DNA from: Bathynomus jamesi
Taxonomy: Eukaryota; Arthropoda; Malacostraca; Isopoda; Cirolanidae
Reading direction: 5' to 3'
NCBI GenBank assembly: GCA_023014485.1
Contig: JAJOZX010000196.1
Span: 575,001-639,000 of the forward strand
DNA: 64,000 nt
Numbering within the stretch: the first letter of the stretch is position 1; every line of letters begins with the position of its first letter. Positions 11,443 through 22,235 of this stretch are shown here, piece after piece. The notes beneath the pieces are model-generated. The model did not search any database. It saw only the letters and a list, made by a program, of their open reading frames with translations, and had not been told where the DNA came from. Made by a program: the position numbers and the translations under genes.

Positions 11443-11799
11443 TAGTTTACTCTTATTTAAAAAAGAGTTTATTTGCTGATGTAATCGTCAATAAATTCTA
11501 AATCTTTGATAGTGGTAGTCTCTACATCACGAAAATGTAATTAAAATTAAGTGTGATCAATAAAATACCAATAATTTTTATCATCATCATCATCATTATC
11601 ATTATCATTATTATTATCATTATCATTATTATAATGCGAGTTTAAACACTAAAAGAATTTAAGCCTTTTTTTTTTGGTATGACTTTGCGTGTGTTTTTTT
11701 ACACACTTAGATCATATGTAAAGATGCTGTCGGAAAAATTAATCACACTTAGTGCTACAGCTTTTTAACAGTCAAGTGTATATATATATATATATATAT
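11443..11799. repeat. Spacer with (ATC/ATT)n and (TA)n
   Basis: A mixed ATC/ATT trinucleotide tract occupies about 11580-11632. A (TA)n tract at 11780-11799 directly abuts the hAT element that follows. No gene seen. Confidence 0.7.
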
Positions 11800-13093
11800 T
11801 AGTGATGTAGGTCACATCCGCATCCGCATCCGCGGAACATCCGCACATTTTCTCGCATCCGCATCCGCACTTTGGACTGCGGATGTCGTGCGGATGTGGA
11901 CCGTTGAGATAAAACGTCATTAATAAGCGGAAATTATCAAATTCTACTATATTAATAGAACTAGTTCATTGTGCGCAAAAGTGATGCAAGCGACAAGACG
12001 AGAGGCTGTTCTTGTATGAAGTTACTCTCTTGCAACCTACTTAGATCCACGTTACAAAGCTAAGTTATTTTCACCTAGTACATTAGAACGAGTTAAATCA
12101 TCACTTGGCAAAGCAGTTGAAGAGCTTCAATCTCTTGAATCTGTCGCTTCGCCACCCACCAAAAGAATAAAAGTTTCAGTGACAGAACCAACACCTTCAA
12201 CAAGCAAATCTATCACAGAATCTGTCTCTCAGTTTCTTGAGTCAAGCAGCAATGACGAGACCTACGCGATGTCAAAAGATGTAGTAAAAATGATCGAGAG
12301 CTATCACCAAAAAAACGCCTGGCTGCATGTGACAATCCTATTAGTTGGTGGAAAAATACGCAGAATATCTATCCATACTTGAGTAAACTTGCAAGGCAAC
12401 ATTTAGCCTGTCCTCCAACAAACGTACCAAGCGAGAGATTATTTAGCAGTGCTGGATTAATATATGATGAAAAGAGAAACAGACTGGCAGCAGAAAAGGC
12501 AGAAAAGTTAATGTTCCTTAAGCATAACCTTCCTATAATTAAGTTTGAACATTAAACGATGAACATCTTAGTTTACTTTATTTTAATTACTCATTTATAA
12601 ATATGCCTAATAAAACTTTAAACTTAATATAAATAGTTATCAAGCTAATTAAAGATCTCTTTCTATAAGGGTGGAGGTTGGGGAAAGAGGTCGGTGGGGG
12701 TGCATTTGAGTTGGGTTCACGTCCCGCATCCTGGTAACACAATTATGGTTTCTAATTGTGGCTGAAACTCAACAAAATATAACGAATTTATTTGCAGACG
12801 AATTCACTAATTGATTTCTATATTAGTTAGATGCTTGATATTATTTTATATGTTCAGAGAAAAGTACAGCAATTATTGTACAATTAATCAATTATACTAC
12901 ATTATAGCTACAGCTCTCTCTATATAATAACTTATTATATACGTTAAACACAACAAATCTCGAATATATCCTAAAAAATAACGAAAATGTAGACATCCGC
13001 ATCCGCATCCGCATCCGCGGATGTTGAAATCAAACATCCTCATCCGCATCCGCATCCGCGGATGTGAAAAAAATGACATCCGCTACATCACTA
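11800..13093 (+). mobile_element. hAT deletion derivative E1 with (ATCCGC)n subterminal arrays
   Basis: Inverted ends TAGTGATGTAG (11800) and CTACATCACTA (to 13093) lie inside (TA)n sequence on both sides. Each arm carries tandem GCATCC/ATCCGC hexamers: about 11817-11873 on the left and 12993-13070 on the right, including the palindrome CATCCGCGGATG. The interior keeps only the C-terminal part of a transposase (12015-12554). Related element E2 is at 59114-60301. Subterminal repeats are the usual binding sites for hAT transposases. Confidence 0.82.
12015..12554 (+). pseudogene. C-terminal part of hAT transposase (E1)
   Basis: Reading begins ATYLDPRYKAKLFSP-like at about 12030, the conserved core 'YLDPRYK' of hAT transposases. 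It passes a Ser/Thr-rich linker with PPTKRIKV and ESVSQFLESSSNDE. After a shift near 12315 it reads NPISWWKNT, then HLACPPTNVPSERLFSSAG, LIYDEKRNRL and AEKLMFLKHNLP, the hAT dimerisation region, ending at the stop near 12553. The N-terminal zinc finger and first catalytic segments are absent, so it is inactive. It aligns closely with the minus-strand frame at 59540-60151. Confidence 0.85.
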
Positions 13094-13107
13094 ATATATA
13101 TATATAT

Positions 13108-13329
13108 AGGGTGAACCAAATGTAGGTGGACAGTAAATGATAACGTTTACTTTGAGAATACATATTTAATTTTTTTGTATACTATAATACAAAATAAAAT
13201 TTAAATAAATTTAGTTATAATATTTAATATAATAAAACACAAACACCATAGTTATAATGAACACCATAGTTATAATATAATATAACACAAACCGTATTCA
13301 ACCTACTGTCCACCTACTTTTGGTTCACC

Positions 13330-13332
<3 letters not shown>
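13108..13332. mobile_element. Mariner-type MITE in (TA)n
   Basis: Left end AGGGTGAACCAAATGTAGG and right end CCACCTACTTTTGGTTCACCGTG are inverted. (TA)n lies on both sides, so the TA target sits in a microsatellite. The interior is AT-rich and non-coding. Confidence 0.75.

Positions 13333-13420
<88 letters not shown>
13333..13420. repeat. Compound (TA)n(GA)n microsatellite
   Basis: About 17 TA units pass directly into about 27 GA units. It abuts the MITE on its left. Confidence 0.95.
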
Positions 13421-13424
<4 letters not shown>

Positions 13425-13767
13425 ATGTCTTGGTAATGGGATTAATAATATTATAGTGGTTCAATAAGGTCCTTAATCTGAGCATCTCGGGTTGTTCCAA
13501 AGAACACTTGGAATGCTTTTATGGTTGAGAAGAATCAACACAACCTCAGGATACGATGCGCTGTACGTGCTCAATAGCCAGTATAAAAACCTGCTTCTAA
13601 AATGTCTAAGAATATGTGTCCACTTTCCTCCACAATTACGCGAACACACTCATAAGAACGAAAAAGTACTTTGCAAAATGAAGCCGAAAAATACAAGCAA
13701 ATTTTGAGAGTATAAAATGCTGGTATTTATTTATTTATTCCTTTATTTATATCTTAAGATTTTTGAA

Positions 13768-13863
<96 letters not shown>

Positions 13864-14121
13864 AGTTGTTGTTTACCTTGAAAGCGGTATAATAAATGCG
13901 AAGATTTGGCTTTAAAAGGCAGTTAAGAAATTTTACGCGTGTCCAAATTCAAATTTTTGTTTGTGTTCAAATATGTAAAAGTTATAGTTCATACGTTTAA
14001 AGTGTAAGAAAAAAAGATAGGCCTATTCGTAAGTTTATTTCTGAATAAACCTGTTGAAGATACTCAGTAATTTGATAGATGTTTAGAAATGAATTAAAAA
14101 ATGAGAATTTTGTATCTAATA

Positions 14122-14152
<31 letters not shown>

Positions 14153-14451
14153 TATTATTATCATTATCATCATTATCATCATTCCTTTTCGACTTGAATT
14201 AAAGTTGAGTATTTTCATTTAATTTTTTCCAAGATTATAAAGAAAAATTATGGCTATTTTTAGAGGTATCATTTTTACTGGCAGTGCGAGGTTTCGACTG
14301 CTCACATCAATCATCTTCAAGGAAATGATCATATAACAAAAAAATAAAGTTACAAAATTAAGTAAAAATAAATTTCTATTTGGAAACTGAAGTTGGGAAG
14401 GTCATTGGTGAAACGTAAATACTGTATACATACAGTATTAAGATGTGTTTG
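13421..14451. other. Non-coding DNA with long (GA)n and a possible Penelope-like end
   Basis: Holds a pure (GA)n of about 45 units at 13770-13859 and an ATT run near 14124-14165. At about 14280-14335 the minus strand reads GATTGATGTGAGCAGTCGAA, reminiscent of Penelope-like element ends. No gene recognised. Confidence 0.45.
13770..13859. repeat. (GA)n microsatellite
   Basis: An uninterrupted GA run of about 45 units. Confidence 0.97.
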
Positions 14452-14714
14452 CAGAGGCGTACTTAGCATTTTGCAGCCCCTAGGCGGGGATTTTAAAGTG
14501 CCTTATAGTTGTGCCATTTGATATAACTAGATCGCTATAAGAGGCTGTTGTTCTTTTTTATTTTAAAACTTATGAGTACTAGCAAATTAAGTGGATTCAC
14601 AAATAAGTTATTTATTTTCTATTTTTGTTTTCTCTGCCCTATTTAGGTTGAAATACGACAAAATTTGCCGTCCTAGGCAGGTGCCTACTCTGCCTATACC
14701 TAAATCCGCCAATG
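14452..14714. mobile_element. hAT-type MITE
   Basis: CAGAGGCGTACTTAG at the left mirrors CTAAATCCGCCAATG at the right. Flanks are TGTGTTTG and TGTGTTTC, 7 of 8 bases equal, as expected for a hAT target duplication. Inner arms also pair (CCCCTAGGCGG with CCGTCCTAGGCAGG). The overlapping short open frame is not a gene. Confidence 0.7.
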
Positions 14715-14722
14715 TGTGTTTC

Positions 14723-15519
14723 CTAATGGTGCCTAACATCAAAACATTAGTTCAAAGTTCATTGGATTTAATGTTTATATCTGTTTTTGTTGCTTTAATG
14801 AACATGGGTTCGGCTATTTTAAAATTTTGTATGTTAAGTGTCACTGCAGATGAGTCTGTGGCTATCTATTATAGTAAATATATTTGGTTTTATTTTTATG
14901 TTCATATTTTTATATTTATATTTTTGGCTTTGATTATATCTGTGTTGTTTATCTCGAGTTACCCACTGATTTGTATATACACAATTGTGTTATAAAACTT
15001 AATGGTTTATTATATATTGTAAACTCCTATTATAATTTGATATTCCTCTTGGTGCTTCACTTTACAGTATGAGCCTATATACTGATAAATTTAACCGAGG
15101 AAACTGGAGAACTGAAACAGTACTTTTGTACCCAAGAATTCTCTATTTACTTAATCCTAAAACATAACAGAAGATAAAACGCTTATTTACATGTTAGTCT
15201 AACCTACTCTTAATCGAGAGATTAAATATGGTACTGGGTCCACTTACCACTTAACAATCAAAACGATCATGTTTCCCTGACAACACCAAGTAAAAAGCAT
15301 GGCGCCTCCTCGCAAGAACAACTTCCATAGCGTTCTGTAGTATCTTTTACTAGTTAACAACAAGATACCAATCATTGAATAACCTCAATGGCTGATTTAA
15401 AAAAATAAACAATCTCTCTCTCTCTCTCTCTCTTTGATTATTTATGACTCAATCTATTTATCATCTTTGGGAAATGAATGTTTATTATTATTAAATTAAT
15501 ATCATCAAATAGAGATATA
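14723..15519. other. Non-coding DNA
   Basis: AT-rich with open frames lacking motifs. A short (CT)n is at 15414-15433. Nothing else recognised. Confidence 0.5.
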
Positions 15520-15627
15520 CAGGGTGAGCGAAAAGTCCCTGTGCACCCGCAAGAAGTGCAGTGAACCTGTACCTGCATGCACTGTGTTGGAAGTGGACAG
15601 GTGCAGAGGGACTTTTCGCCCACCCTG
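15520..15627. mobile_element. 108-bp mariner-type MITE
   Basis: CAGGGTGAGCGAAAAGTCCC and GGGACTTTTCGCCCACCCTG are inverted ends flanked by TA on both sides. The core is a hairpin around CATGCACTG. Non-coding. Confidence 0.88.
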
Positions 15628-15629
15628 TA

Positions 15630-17237
15630 TGAATGAACTAAACTTCATTCTCTAAATTAACTTCAGCATAAAATTCTGTTTCCTTAAAGTTAACTTCCAA
15701 AAATGAATGTGATTCGTAAAGATCTTTCTACGTAATCGTTCGTAATTAATTTTTTGAATGACCATTCAAGCGATTCTCAGATTGGACTCACAGAGACTAA
15801 ACTCACTGTCCAAACTAGAAAAATAAACCTTAACTCGAGTTTCGTTTATGAGTTTTGTTCACCGATCGAATCCTGAACCGAATCTTGAGGTTCTGACAAA
15901 TATTTGTCAGAATTTCTTCCATACCAGATTCATCATGGCTACTAAATACTTACTTTTCGAGTTGATACAATTCGCCTTAATGCATCTATTATAGTTGATA
16001 TTTTACTGTTATGAGTTTGAAACAAAGCCAAATATTATTCATCTTCATTAATTCAAGTTGTATGTGAGGCGTTTCCAATTTATCATTTGCAAAACGTCGA
16101 AGAAGACAAATGAGATACGCTATTACAATCATCCTTCACTACGAAAGAAAACTCAAAGGAATTAAGAGAATGTATGTCAGTCTGTCTCGAGTCCTCGGAT
16201 AATCTGAGTATGACTATGTATTCATGCTTCATGTTTTGATTAAGTGCCTATAAGAAGTTTCAAATATCATAAATAGATTAAACTATTTTCGTTCAATATT
16301 AAATTGAATGAAAGAGAATTTTTATCACAATAATTTCTAAGGCTTTCTCGTCGTTGGTTGTAAGTCAATAACTGATTTTCAAAAATAATTTCAGAGCTTC
16401 GAGGTACAATAAGAAACCTTATAACCTCACTTTCTCCCTTAAATCAAAACTTTCCCCTTGTAAATATTTATTATACGATTCTACAGTATAATCGTTCAGT
16501 TTAATCTAATATAGATGTAAATATTTAGTATATAATTATATTCTTTTGAATCTAAAACTGGAGAAAGGAATTCCGCGCAAAAACTAAACTTTCAAAAATT
16601 CACCCAAATTACTAATTAAAAATTTTGGGGCGATTTTTTTGAAAGTTAGTTTATCGGCGAATTTCTTTCGGTAACTATAAATTTAATTAACTTTTCATTG
16701 GTGTTCGCATTCAAGAATTGAGTGCGTAGTTTATGTTCGTTTCAGCACGTAAACATAGCGAAAAGGCTGGCAAATACCTTTTATATCACAAATAGGATGT
16801 CAAATTGATCTCAACTCACTATACACGGAATCTTGAGCATAAAATATGTCCGTACAGATCACTTTTTGCACTTATCATTTTATGTATTTTTCTGTTTTTA
16901 TTTTTTCATGCATTTTATGAAATTAGGTGTATAAAATAAATGTGATAGGTTTATTACCCGTAAGAAAGGATGCCAAATTTGAGTTTTCTGGCCCCCCCTC
17001 TCACTAAAAAAAACCCTAATCCTGGACATATAATGTGAAATATGAAGCAATGTTTTCCAGTTTCAACTGTTTTGTGCCCACATACTACTATTAATATTTA
17101 AATGGCTCTTGGATCAACTTTCACCAACACGCAACATTGGTAGAAATGAGATGAACTAGTCATTTGTAGCAAGTGCATTTGTAACAAGTGCAGTTGTAAT
17201 GCATAAATTATTTTAAAAGTCTTATTTTGGCATCACC

Positions 17238-17240
<3 letters not shown>
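15630..17240. other. AT-rich non-coding DNA
   Basis: No gene or clear element. A C-rich patch near 16990-17000 precedes an A-run. Confidence 0.5.
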
Positions 17241-17311
<71 letters not shown>

Positions 17312-17352
17312 ACGTATGTATGGATGGATGGGTGAATGAATTTATGGATGGA
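17241..17352. repeat. (TA)n followed by (ATGG)n
   Basis: Long TA tract with one phase break, then short ATGG/GAAT tetranucleotide repeats to about 17352. Confidence 0.9.
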
Positions 17353-17724
17353 TAAGGCTAAATTCCAGATTAATTCTATATTCTCTGCGAATTATTCTTT
17401 TGCTGAGACGCCTGAATGCGTTTATGAGGTTTCAAAATTCTTGCTTGACTTTTTCATAAATATTTTCATAAATATTAAGAATTCCGTGACTTGATTTTAA
17501 AAGGAAATTGCTCAGAGGTGAAGAGCACATATTAGGTTACTTTAGGATGTGTCAGCCTAAATTAAAACAGGTTAGGCTAGATTAAGTCAGGATAGGTCTG
17601 GTGGGCTGGTATAGATTAATTTTATCACTTTAATTATTAGGTAAATTTCATTACATAAATTTGTTAAGTTTGTAAAATAAGTTTCTTACCTTGACATTGA
17701 AGTTTTTCTTTGATTCGGAATTCA

Positions 17725-18046
17725 TCCATACATCCCTCCCTCCCTCCCTCCCCCCTCCCCCATCCATTCATTCATTCATCCATTCATTCATTCATCCATC
17801 CATTCATCCATCCATTCATTCATTCATTCATCCATCCATCCATATATACTGTACATCCATCCATTCATCTATCCGTCTCTACTTCCATCAATTCATACAT
17901 TTATTCATATATACACCATCCACTCATACATCTATTCATAATTTCATATATACACCATCCACTCATACATCTATTCATAATTTCATATATACACCATCCA
18001 TTCATACATCTGTTCATACATACACCATCCTTTCATACATCTATAA
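17725..18046. repeat. CATC/CATT tetranucleotide tract grading into a ~42-bp tandem repeat
   Basis: Begins with TCCC units, then CATC/CATT units to about 17850. A longer unit starting TATACACCATCCACTCATAC repeats three times at about 17911-18033. Because tetranucleotides stay open in several frames, long Ser/His/Ile-rich frames appear; they are not genes. Confidence 0.9.
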
Positions 18047-18362
18047 TATAGAAATGAAAGAAAAAGGTCTTAAAAGTGACTTTAAACTAATCAGCTTTAA
18101 GGGGACGTGCGTGAATAATATGAGGTTGAGAGTATTAATCAAAAGTGGAACATAAAATGAGATGAATTCTCACATCATGTCATTTCCACTTTGATTTACA
18201 GTCCGAAAATGAGAATTACTGAAATGAGAATCCTTGATGTGGCAAATCTCTTTACGAGATGAGACTGTTCCTTAAGGCCTTCTACGCTTCGGTATTAATG
18301 GCAATAGTTGACTCAGTCTCATTTGTAACCTATGTTGGCTATGGATTTAAATTCACATCCAT

Positions 18363-18366
<4 letters not shown>

Positions 18367-18415
<49 letters not shown>

Positions 18416-18440
18416 TATATATTGTGTGTATGTATATATA
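18367..18440. repeat. Compound (TC)n(AC)n(TA)n microsatellite
   Basis: Three dinucleotide runs lie in succession just left of an inverted-repeat element. Confidence 0.92.
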
Positions 18441-18442
18441 TA

Positions 18443-18643
18443 TACTCAGGTAATTCGAAACATTTTTATTATTTAGAATAGCGTCGTATATTTGATATAA
18501 TTATATTCCGGACGGAGAAAACCAAAGAGAGAGCTTATATATTTCCACAGTCCAGTCAGAGGGCCTCAGTCTAGAATATAATTACACGAAATATACGACG
18601 TCATTCTAAACAATATAAAGGTTTCAAATTACACGAGATTTTA
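18443..18643. mobile_element. Inverted-repeat MITE of uncertain superfamily
   Basis: Left arm TCAGGTAATTCGAAACATTT, continuing through GCGTCGTATATTT, pairs with the right arm ending AGGTTTCAAATTACACGAG. Arms are about 60 bp. The middle carries ACGGAGAAAACC. (TA)n flanks both sides, so a target duplication cannot be read. Confidence 0.6.
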
Positions 18644-18986
18644 TATAATATATATATATATATATATAATGTAAGCAACATGAAAGAAGTTGGACATGCA
18701 AGTGAAAACTTAATTGAAGGCTGAAGGAAGTGTGCACTCTGATTTATGTCACCGAAGCAAAAAGAGCTTTCGCGTTCTAAGTGCTTTTTTTCTGAATTAA
18801 TACTGAAATTAAAAAGGCTTCCCTCGCACGTATGCCATAATTTAGTTTTAGTGTGTTTTACTCCGACTCTTCGTTTTGGTCATCTTTTCGCTCCTTGCCT
18901 TTAGGATTTTGTTTCTATACTCTTTGCCAGGACAGTGTCCGTGGCTCTTTGGGTAACACCTTTTTGCTATAGTTGAAGTGTAGATA

Positions 18987-20169
18987 CGGATCTTTTATGT
19001 TTGGTGCACTTTCTCCGATTTTTTCCTAAATTTCGTCACTGATGCAGTTTTTGACGCTGATTCCAAACATGAAATTCATGTTTTGGAGAAATTATTTTTT
19101 AAAAAGTTATTTAACTTTTATATTTGTAGGTCAGGTTAGGTTAGGTTAGGTTAGGTTAGGTTAGGTGCACAATCTCAAAAGCATAAGTATTCGTGGTGAA
19201 TCTGCTCAGTGGTGCTGCTGTAAACGCGGCTGTAACGAGTGGATTTCTGTCAAGAAAGGAACGTGGTTTGAGGGTGGCATGCTTCCGTTATCCACCGTAG
19301 CTGTATTTATCTACGCATGGAGCAAGGAAATGACTACGGGTAAATTTTGTAAAGAGGAGCTGGAGATCGGTGACTGTACGGCAGTGGACTACAACAATTA
19401 CACGCGGGAAGTGTGCGCGAAGGATATTCTTAGTAAGCCGTCTCAGATTGGCGGGCCCGGAAAAATCGTTGAGATCGATGAAACAATGTATTCGCGGAGA
19501 AAGTACAACGAGGGAAGAGTTCTTCCACAGCAGTGGGTATTCGGTGGGGTGTGCATGGAAACTCGTGAGGTTTTTCTCTACGCTGTTCTATCACGAGATC
19601 GCCAGATATTAGAGGAATGTATTACGGCTTCCATTCTACCTGCATCCACAATAATAAGCGACATGTGGAAGGCGTACAGCCATATTACAGATATGGCTGG
19701 GTACAACTTCGAACGCAAAACCATCAATCACAGTGTCGAGTTCGTTTCGGAGGATAGAGATCACACTCATCAAATCGAGAGCACCTGGAATTGCCTGAAA
19801 GGCCCAAACAAACGCCGTTGTGGGACTCACCGTTCCATGTTGGATTCGTATTTGTGCGAGTTTGTATGGCGTAGAAGATATGAAAATACGGACATATTCA
19901 AGAAGATTTTCAGTGCATTTCTGAGTTCCAGCGTTAAATCAGCGTGATTAATTGTTATTATTATTATTATTAATTGTATAATATATTTGTAACATCCTAA
20001 CCTAACCTAACCTAACCTAACCTAACCTACAAATATAAAAGTTAAATAACTTTTTAAAAAATAATTTCTCCAAAAAAATAATTTCATTTTTGGAATCAGC
20101 GTGAAAAACTGCATCAGTGACGAAATTTAGGAAAAAATCGGAGAACGTGCACCAAACATGAAAGATCCG
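18987..20169 (+). mobile_element. Merlin (IS1016/ISXO2-like) transposon with TTAGG-array arms
   Basis: The left end CGGATCTTTTATGTTTGGTG pairs with the right end CACCAAACATGAAAGATCCG, and inversion continues for about 180 bp. Each arm ends inward in a TTAGG array: about seven units at 19134-19165 on the left and the complement at 19995-20028 on the right. They flank the transposase frame like a second layer of inverted repeats. No clear 8-9 bp target duplication is visible. A smaller relative lies at 21770-22227. Confidence 0.88.
19165..19947 (+). CDS. Merlin transposase (DDE_Tnp_IS1595/ISXO2-like), N-terminally shortened
   Basis: A 260-codon open frame for a DDE transposase of the Merlin superfamily. 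Catalytic signature: Asp105 in KIVEIDETMYSRRKYN, Asp166 in IISDMWKAYSH and Glu205 in DHTHQIESTWNCLK, all present. Cys17-19/Cys23 with KKGTWFEGG look like the end of the N-terminal zinc ribbon. The full family protein has roughly 40 more residues. The frame starts with GTG right at the edge of the TTAGG array and a stop lies just upstream, so the N-terminus is lost or on another exon. The first ATG is Met39. The catalytic core is intact, but activity is doubtful without the first zinc ligands. Confidence 0.9.
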   Translation: MHNLKSISIRGESAQWCCCKRGCNEWISVKKGTWFEGGMLPLSTVAVFIYAWSKEMTTGKFCKEELEIGDCTAVDYNNYTREVCAKDILSKPSQIGGPGKIVEIDETMYSRRKYNEGRVLPQQWVFGGVCMETREVFLYAVLSRDRQILEECITASILPASTIISDMWKAYSHITDMAGYNFERKTINHSVEFVSEDRDHTHQIESTWNCLKGPNKRRCGTHRSMLDSYLCEFVWRRRYENTDIFKKIFSAFLSSSVKSA

Positions 20170-21769
20170 AAGAGACTGAGGTCGACAACAGATTGTGTTA
20201 ATTGATAATAATGTAGAAGTTAGCGCGATTGGCCGCATTCGTCTGGCCTGAGCAGTGTGCCAGTTTCTGACACCTCCTCTCCCTTCTTCACTGATGATGG
20301 TATACTCATTTCCCGTATGTTTCCATGGAGACTAAACCGAGGGGCTGACTATTATAAGCCAACGTATTTGGCTCAGATTGACAGAAATAAATAAGATTGA
20401 TGAGTGACCAATTGGCACTGAAGGATTCGTTCATACTTTCAAATAAAAATTATTGTTTATTAAAGCTTTATATGCCAATATTTGAATTCTCCTTCTCGTA
20501 CGCAAAGAATTTATTCAGAATCCAAACAAAAAATGTCGAATCTGATTTAGATTTCCTAATTCCGGCAAATTTCGTATTCCGGATTGAAGGATTCGATTCC
20601 AACACAAAAATTACCCAATGTCGGAAGTTTCACATAACTTGGATCATCTAAAATATTCATTGCCGCAAGTGCGTGTTGCAAATGTTCATTTTATTGAATT
20701 TTGAAAGCATTTTGAGCTCTTTTATTCTTTCTAATGATGAAGATAAAAGCAAAGAACCGAGATTTTTACATTTTTTATTCTTTTTAAGTATTAAAAATCC
20801 TGATCATAATGAGCTTTGCTCGAATTTATAAATGAGGAAGGTTTTAGATAGTGTTTGCTTCGTTCTTGCATCATGTTTCATGCATAAGTAGGGACTATTT
20901 CGTTGGTACTAAACGAACTAATGCGAATGATATGTATTTCTCCCCCCCCTTTATTGTACCTTCTATTTTAACAAATACAAACACTTAAATATGATGGATG
21001 GCTCCATAAATAATTGATGTATGACTTTTAATAACATGTTTGTCCATTCGATTCTACGGTGCGCATAATTTATTACACCCGTTAGCACCTGGATCGAACC
21101 TGAAAATTATTCATCCCCCATGATTTATACACCAGCCTTAGACTATATAGGCTTTAAGTACTTCCTTCACGTACGCATTTATTGCCTTACAAATTGAATT
21201 ACTTTTCTTCAATTTTCTTTTTTTCTTTTGTTTCTAAACATCTGGAAAGAAGCCAACCAAGCGGTCTACAGAAGTCACTTTTACAAGCTTAATTACCCTG
21301 AAAAATTGAATCTTGCTGCAGGAACCGAACCCACCTCATCGTAAAAGGTTATACGACCCCATAAATCGTGTCACAGGCCACACAAGTAATGAGCCCTGTT
21401 ATGGATTTAATGCGATAGTTTATTGTCCTTTCAAAAAAAATTCTCGCGCGTTCAGGACTTTCTTTGAGACTTCTTTTATCTTAAACCTTTTCTGCCCGTT
21501 GTTTCAAAGAGTATTTATGATGGGGAACTGTTTAAGAATTCCAGAAACGTAAACGTGTGCAAGTAACGGACTTTGTGATATATGGTGAACGCTCGTTTAT
21601 TGAGGACCTAGCGACGAGTTTGGGCTTCTTAATTTATTTTTATTACTTATTTTTCCTCCTTTCCTCCATACAATAGCTAAGTTAGAAGTCTGCTATTTCC
21701 GAGTAGCGGTGAGCGATTATAGCATTATCTTAACTTTATAATTTATCCGTAAATTCTAAATGAGTAGAA
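20170..21769. other. Non-coding DNA
   Basis: At 20238-20275 GTCTGGCCTGAGCAGTGTGC resembles the tail of SINE family A. Otherwise AT-rich, with short frames lacking motifs and a C-rich run near 20941-20950. Confidence 0.5.
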
Positions 21770-22227
21770 GGACCTAGTATGTTTCATGGACTGCTCTCGA
21801 TTTTCCTACGAAATGACCCTGATTTTGTTTCTGCAATCGGTTTCTTGAGAAACCTAACCTAACCTAACCTGACCTAACCTAACCTACCCTAACCTCACCT
21901 AACCTAAGCTCACACTCAGCAGGTGGAAAGCTTGTGGAATTCATTGAAACAATCGAACAAACTGCGATGCGGAACAGATCGCGACCAACTTGACTCGTAC
22001 CTTTGTGAATTTGTATGGCGTAAGCGCCACACCAGCTCGGACTTATTCAAAAAGATGTTGGAGTGTATTGCGTCGTTTCAGTAAATAAATTTATTCAATA
22101 TCCAATAACATTTTTCTTTATCATTTCTCAAGAAAACCGATTGCAGAAACAAAATCAGGGTCATCGACTGCCCTTGTTTGCAATTTCGTAGGAAAATCGA
22201 GAGCAGTCCATGAAACATACTAGTCCC
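21770..22227 (+). mobile_element. Deleted Merlin element with CCTAA array and exact target duplication
   Basis: Ends GGACCTAGTATGTTTCATGG and CCATGAAACATACTAGTCCC are inverted for about 80 bp. GAGTAGAA flanks both sides (21762-21769 and 22228-22235), an exact 8-bp duplication as Merlin makes. Inside are a CCTAA-type array (21850-21908) and the last ~60 codons of a transposase (21918-22084). Everything N-terminal to the third catalytic residue region is deleted. Confidence 0.9.
21918..22084 (+). pseudogene. C-terminal Merlin transposase fragment
   Basis: Reads TQQVESLWNSLKQSNKLRCG, then DSYLCEFVWRKRHTSSDLF and ends ECIASFQ-stop. It aligns with residues 201-255 of the frame at 19165-19947 (HQIESTWNCLK and DSYLCEFVWRRR). 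The Glu of the DDE triad is present; both Asp residues are gone. Confidence 0.85.
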
Positions 22228-22235
22228 GAGTAGAA

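Noticed and set aside
14591..14995. 134-codon hydrophobic open frame
   Set aside because: It starts within a hAT MITE and continues in T-rich DNA; hydrophobicity reflects composition.
17691..18155. 154- and 113-codon Ser/His/Ile/Pro-rich open frames
   Set aside because: They are translations of CATC/CATT tetranucleotide and 42-bp tandem repeats, open in several frames for purely compositional reasons.
19134..19165. A true chromosome end (telomere)
   Set aside because: Arrays are short, inverted on both sides of a transposase, and part of a Merlin element; the window continues normally beyond.
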